A DNA stretch of 64,000 bases from Sycobia sp. Sy_11 (lineage: Eukaryota > Arthropoda > Insecta > Hymenoptera > Epichrysomallidae), in NCBI GenBank assembly GCA_018907035.1, contig JACCIC010000137.1, forward strand, positions 1,054,001 through 1,118,000, read 5' to 3'. The notes below the pieces were generated by a model. It worked only from the letters and a program-made list of their open reading frames with translations. It was not told where the DNA came from and searched no databases. Positions 58,996 through 64,000 of this stretch are shown piece by piece (position 1 is the stretch's first letter; the number at the start of each line of letters is the position of its first letter). Position numbers and translations under genes: made by a program.

Positions 58996-60146
58996 AGAAT
59001 AAATGTGTACATGCTTGCAGAACGAGTGAGGCGCGCTTGGCTCACTGCCTTGCGTGCGCGGCGAAAATGAAGAGAGAGAGAGAGAGAAAGAGGGAGAGAG
59101 AGAGAAAGTTAATTTTGCGCCGCTTGCAAGTGAAATGCTGTAAAGTAGTCTTTGGACTGCATGCGCCGTGCCGCGAAAGGATCTTGCCGCATCCGCGGCA
59201 AGCGGATCCGTGTCGGGGACGCAGCGTGCGGCGGCGACGCATCCCAACTTAATACAAACAAAATAGAATTGACATTAAGGGGGCAGCTTAAAGTTTAAAA
59301 TTGGGAGAAGTCGTTGTCGTGCGCTGGACGGTCTCTCTGTACAGGAGTCGCTACTCGCGGCGTACAGGGATCTGATTAGTGGCGCCTACGCATGTTTACC
59401 TTAGACTAAAAGAGGTGAAATAGGTGGCTGGTTAAGAAACATCCAATACGTGCGAGCGGTAAGAGATTACGGTATATATACTTCCTATATATTGTATGAG
59501 AATATCAAGGTAGCCGTATTGGATAGTAGAACGACCCCCTGTAGCACGTGACCATACTTCCTGGTTGCACGACTGCACGACGGACAGCAGATGTTTAATT
59601 ACATATAAACGAGTGAAATCCTTGATGGTCGAAATGAGCACGAGTCGATCGGTTAAATCACAGGCCTGTGTAGAGTTAGAGCAGAGACTCCATAAGACTA
59701 TTTCGACGTATAGTGTGCACTTAAAATCGTATCGAAAATTAAAAGAGATGTAAGATCGGTGGGGTAGTTAGCGACGAGAAACGCGTACATTTAAAGAGCT
59801 TATAAGGGAACTTAAGCTATGCCGGTATACCGAAAGAGCCCCGAGAGAGAACACCAGCCACCGACACGAAAAACTCAGTAGAAGTATCGTGTATAAACTA
59901 AGAGCAAGGTTCAGATGAATTCAGCTGGGCTTTCATTTTGACAGGTCTGAAAGAGGAGCAAAAGAAAACCATAACTGGGACGCTCCTGAGAATCTGGTAA
60001 GAGAAAAGATTGTACCTCCTTGGCGAGGGACGTAAAATCTACGTCTCTCTAGTAAGTCAAGAGCCAATAAGCATTTATATATATTATGCTGAAAGTAAAA
60101 TCGTACAGATTACGAATTTGCTAAACGAAAACGAGAGAGAGAGATA

Positions 60147-61121
60147 TTGAAAAGAGAGTGGCCAACAGGAGTAAAAATATTGCGCCTAGACATACCTGAG
60201 GAAGCAGGAAAAGAGATGATAAGTCGAGACGAGCTCAAAAATGCTCTAGACGATCTGGAAAGGAAAAACGAAACGAGAATGGCAGAGATTAGAATAGAAG
60301 CCGCAAACGAGCGCGCTAAGTTCTTCGAAATGTAAAAGGAAACAAACCAACAAATGGTATTTAGTCTAGCGACGCAAATATCGGAGATGATAAAAACACA
60401 GCTCCAATCCATTCAACCGAGAGAGGCAGAAAGGGAGGCCACCAATACCAAGCCAAGGATCAAGAAGATCGAAATTCTAAAGGAGGCCGAGGATAAGGGT
60501 CAGTCCAACCAGCCCGAGGAGACAGAGGCAAAAGAGACAGAAACAGAGGAAGAGAGAACAACCGATTCCACAATACCAACCATGGACAACGGAGGAACCA
60601 ACCAATCCATATGCGTTTAGAGCATACAACCAATGCCGCCCGGTAATCATGGAGGGAGAAATTCAAGTATATTACAAAAGATGCGAAGATGGAAACGTAA
60701 CAAAATCTATGTCAATTATTAACGATTATAATATGTTAAATAATAAAACATGTAATTTAGAAAAATCATTTATATCCGAGATTGATTCGGAAAAATCTAA
60801 TAAGACGGGAGAATTGAAATATAGAGAAAATGAGAAAGAAACAGATATAAGAGAATTGATCGAAAGTGATTTGAGATCGGAGATCATGAGATGTGAAAAA
60901 CTTGAAAAAGAAAAAGAGAAAAATAAGAAAGATCATATTGAAATTGATCTATGATCGGAAAAAAGAAAATATGAAAGATGTGAAAAAGAAAAGATAAGAG
61001 ATGGAGAAACAGAAAATAACTCGCTAGAGAGTTACATAAAAGAAGCCGTGAACACGCTAGTCGAAAGAAAATTAAACGAAGTAAATCGGGAACATAAATT
61101 GGATTCGCCGCGGATTTTTGG
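60147..61121 (+). pseudogene. Copia gag N-terminal and middle part, broken
   Basis: ATG 60147 starts a charged, coiled-coil-like frame (RDELKNALDDLERKNETRMA) with a TAA at 60333. It continues in frame to 60618, then shifts to the 60649-60952 frame, rich in Glu and Lys (EKLEKEKEKNKK), with a further stop at 60952. The homologous gag reading shifts again near 61110 into the long Pol frame. Unusually Glu/Lys rich for gag. Confidence 0.55.
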
Positions 61122-63278
61122 TTGCGTTTTGAAGACAAAATACGTGATTTTGAAAGCGCGCCGCGATCGGGAAAGCTATCGGATGACGAAAAACGAGACA
61201 TCTTTTACAATGCTGTCTCAGGAGCGCTTCCAGAAACTGTACTTGCGGACTGCTTGTTCGAAGGTACAACTGGAGGCGAGATGAGACTCGAAAAATTGAA
61301 AGATTTAATATTACAGGTCGAAGCAGCGAGGCCGATGAGAGAGCCTCCAGTAAGCACTATGAATGTGGGAAGCGGTCGATCGTTTCCGAAATTTAATCGG
61401 AGGCGACCGACACCTCGGGAGATAATTAAAGATGATGGTAAGAGGTGTTTCGATTGTGGAGCCTATGGTCACGTAGGTAGACAATGCCCTAATCCGGGCC
61501 AGATATACTGCTACCGATGCAAAAAGCCGGGCAACCACATTGCGAGGAATTGCAAAGCGAAGCGTGAGAGAGAGAATGACAGACCCAATCATGGCAATAG
61601 GTCGTGGGCGACCAGAGGCAAAAGCGCACCAAAGCGCAACAGATTCTCACCTCGTGAGAAAGAGGCGAAACCATTCGGTTTGAACACCGAAGTCGAGGAG
61701 ACGCGCGAACAAGGTAAGAACTTAAAAGAATTATACTATAATTATTTCAATAAAAATGATTTGAGAAAGTTGAGGAAAAACAACGTCATGAAGTTTATAG
61801 CGGACTCGGGTGCTACCGAAAATTTATGCAATTGTGAGATAGCATTTGAACAGCTAGACAAAAGCTTCACAGAAAAGGTTAAATGCGCGAATAAACAAGC
61901 AAATCTAGATGTAGACGGTATAGGTAACATCAGAGGAACAACAAGTTTTGGAAACGAATTGAATTTAAACAGCGTTTTGTATTCGCGAAATCTAGCCAAG
62001 AATCTACTTTCCTTGAGAAAATACGCGGAGCAGGGAATGGAAATTAGATTATATAATAAACAAATAAACATAATAGACCCAATAGCGCGAAAATCGATTA
62101 TGTCAGGTAATTATGAATCACCGTTTTGGGTGATAAAGTCGAGACCGCGCAGAAACATAGAAGCAAGCAATTTAGCAGAAACAGAAACAAACAACCATCC
62201 ATACAGCACTAGAAGCAAGAGTAGCACAGTGGAAAGCGTTGAGAAAGACGAAGCAACTAAAATCATTAATAGCATTGTAAATAAGGCTGCATCGGAAACA
62301 GATAGAATAGATGATGTCGAGTCAAGTGCACTAGAAGACACCGGAAGAGACTCGGATCTCCTGGTGACTGCGAATGATAGGAAAGTGCATCTGCCTGCCG
62401 ACAGCGTAAACATAGTTACTGTAGAAGCTCAAGATATCATTAATGTAAAAAGGGAAACAGACAAATCAAAATTAAGCGATGCCATGTTATGGCATTATAG
62501 ATTAGGACATGCGTCCGGAAAATATATCGCAGAGTTTGTCAAGCAACACTTAAATTCCAGAATAGATTTAAAACAGGATGACTTACTAGAAGTCTCGAAT
62601 TGCGAAGCATGTCTAATGGCCAAGAGCACGCGACTTCCGTTCAAGGAGAAGAGACAACGAGCCGATAAACCTCTTAAAATATTGCATGGAGATACAATGG
62701 GATCGATATCGCCGCCTTCGCATCCCAAAGGATATAAGTTCATTTTAACTATTTTAGATGATTATTCGAGAGTAGCTATAGCCCATCCGCTTAGGCATAA
62801 GAGCGAAGCCGCTGAGTATATAGAAAGATGCGTCAGGAGTATTAGAAATATTCTAGGAAAAGACGAGAAATTATGTTATTTGAGGTGCGACAAAGGAACC
62901 GAATTCACAGGTTCCGAAACTGTACCATTACTTGATAGATTAGGTGCGGAACTACAGCTGGCCTGTCCAGACACTACGCAACACAACGGAGTTGCCGAGA
63001 GGTTCAATAGAACCATAGAAAACAAGGTAAGGACTATGATGTTGGATTCAGATCTTCCGACGAATTGTTGGGATCTGGCTGTTAAAACAGCCACATATAT
63101 CTATAACCGATCACCACACAAATCCATTAACTTTAGCATTCCCATAACTACACTCAAAAGGGGTTTTTTAAAATTGAAGCGCATAGGTGGAAAAGATTCG
63201 GCTGCGTCGCGTTCTTCCGTAAGCAGAGAGGAGGCGACTCGAAGTTTGGAGCCACCGGGATACGGGGTTTTCTTATAG
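61122..63278 (+). pseudogene. Copia Gag C-terminus, protease and integrase
   Basis: A 718-codon open frame with no ATG at its start (open from 61098). Residues 1-75 are gag-like. Zinc knuckles are at 109-122 (CX2CX4HX4C) and 130-144, the latter spaced CX2CX5HX4C, which is atypical. Protease active site ADSGATENLC is at about 227-236. The integrase HHCC finger, WHYRLGHAS…CEACLMAK, is near 450-500. Integrase acidic residues lie in HGDTMGS, CDKGTEF and HNGVAERFN, all intact. A frameshift in the A/G-T-rich stretch near 63155-63175 scrambles the last 30-40 residues. Integrase inserts the cDNA. Confidence 0.88.
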
Positions 63279-64000
63279 GATACAGCCCGTCGGGATATAC
63301 TTTGTTAGTTCCCGAAGAACAAAAATTATTTGAGTCTCGGGATGTTAAATTTATCGAGAAGCTAGTGTTTAGGGACTATTACGGAGGAAGCGAAAATAGT
63401 CAACTCAACTTTGAAAGCGTAAATAAAATAGGTAAGGTAGAGTCTCCAAACCCAAGGCCTGAACCGAGAAGAAGTACTCGAATAAAGCAGCAGACCGGGA
63501 ACATTGTATTTACGTTGAACAACGATCGATATGAACCGAACTCGGAAATAAAGTATCACTCCTTGTTGGCTAAGATTAATCGAGATCCGCAGACATATCG
63601 CGAGGCCGTGAATTCGACTAATGCGAACAACTGGGTTAAAGCAATTGATTGCGAATGAAACTCCATGGTAGAAAAGGACGTATTTAGCGAAATAAGTACC
63701 GATTTAATGTATAAACAGAACAGGAACCCGAATATTCTCGACTCGCGATGGGTGTTTCGACGCAAGATAGACAGTGTAGGTAACGTAACTTATAAAGCCA
63801 GATTGGTAATACGAGGTTTTAAAGATAGAAATAATTACGACGTCAGAGAGACTTATGCGCCAGTGTCTAGACTGACGCTAGTTAGATCATTTCTAGCCAT
63901 CGCTAATAAATTAGAACTTAATCTGAAACAGTTAGTCATCGAGACAGCTTTCTTGTACGGAGACATCGAAGAAGATATATATCTTCGAATGCCCGAGGGA
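63279..64000 (+). pseudogene. Copia integrase C-terminus and reverse transcriptase start
   Basis: The 63302-63656 frame carries the integrase tail (SRDVKFIEK, then RPEPRRSTRIKQQ) and the pre-RT segment ending NNWVKAIDCE. A TGA at 63656 interrupts it, and the same frame resumes with DSRWVFRRKID, YKARLVIRGF, ETYAPVSRL and then QLVIETAFLYG. In copia the last motif is QxDVKTAF, so the first catalytic Asp is Val here (near 63942). The YVDD box lies beyond the window. Confidence 0.85.

Larger units (their letters stand above)
57347..60146 (+). other. Long copia leader with minisatellite and GA tract
   Basis: No supported gene. Contains the 24-bp minisatellite at 58268-58540, a G+C-rich stretch at 58540-58720, a pure GA tract at 58932-58986 and a second GA-rich patch at 59070-59105. 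Long open frames on the minus strand (58112-58804) are Ser/Leu/His repeats caused by these tracts. Unusually long for a copia leader, so part may be inserted DNA. Confidence 0.55.
57332..64000 (+). mobile_element. Ty1/copia retrotransposon, cut by the window edge
   Basis: Primer-binding-like AGTTATGGGATCCCG (57332-57346, resembling the initiator-tRNA half-site used by insect copia), a leader of about 2.8 kb, broken gag, then zinc knuckles, protease, integrase and RT in copia order. Continues past 64000. Confidence 0.85.

Overview
This 64 kb window looks like a transposon-dense intergenic stretch of an insect nuclear genome, probably hymenopteran and perhaps an ant. The evidence is very high A+T, long (AT)n, (GA)n and (CA)n microsatellites, GT-AG introns, a ZAD-type zinc-finger gene relic (an arthropod-expanded family), a tRNA-derived SINE, and mariner, P, BEL/Pao, gypsy, copia, Helitron and Polinton-type elements. 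I see no rRNA, no functional tRNA, no CRISPR and nothing bacterial. The species assignment is inference.

Host-type genes are few. At 23400-23745 (minus) is an apparently intact two-exon ETFRF1/LYRM5-like gene. Head to head with it at 24182-25476 (plus) is a three-exon ZAD gene relic that has lost zinc ligands and carries two stops. At 36136-36966 is an unrecognised compact two-exon gene with promoter-like and polyA-like sequences, a phase-compatible intron and a single in-frame TGA.

Layout. 1-6760: large inverted-repeat element holding a non-LTR retrotransposon fragment (2101-4139, minus) between 90-bp direct repeats. 6761-9203: AT-rich repeats and a SINE. 9204-17952: decayed Ty3/gypsy element with both LTRs. 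18003-20965: repeat copy, an inverted array of degenerate 60-bp units, a Helitron 3' end and an LTR fragment. 20985-22340 and 33990-35615: two copies of one interspersed repeat. 27690-30830: inverted duplication of a non-LTR RT. 37372-37769: possible solo LTR. 38889-40370: Polinton/adintovirus-like relic. 41144-45880: P-element relic with THAP remnants. 46280-50694: second gypsy-type element with a long leucine-rich third reading frame where env would lie. 53125-57121: mariner fragment, BEL/Pao relic and a second mariner with a long open frame. About 57136 to the window end: copia element cut off by the window edge.

Almost all coding capacity here is decayed mobile DNA. Catalytic damage is directly visible: the gypsy RT lacks its YxDD block, the gypsy integrase Glu is Lys, Pao has YVND instead of YVDD, the Pao RNase H Asp is His, and the copia RT first Asp is Val. 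The genes do not form a pathway. The window reads as nested insertions around a short gene island at 23-25 kb.
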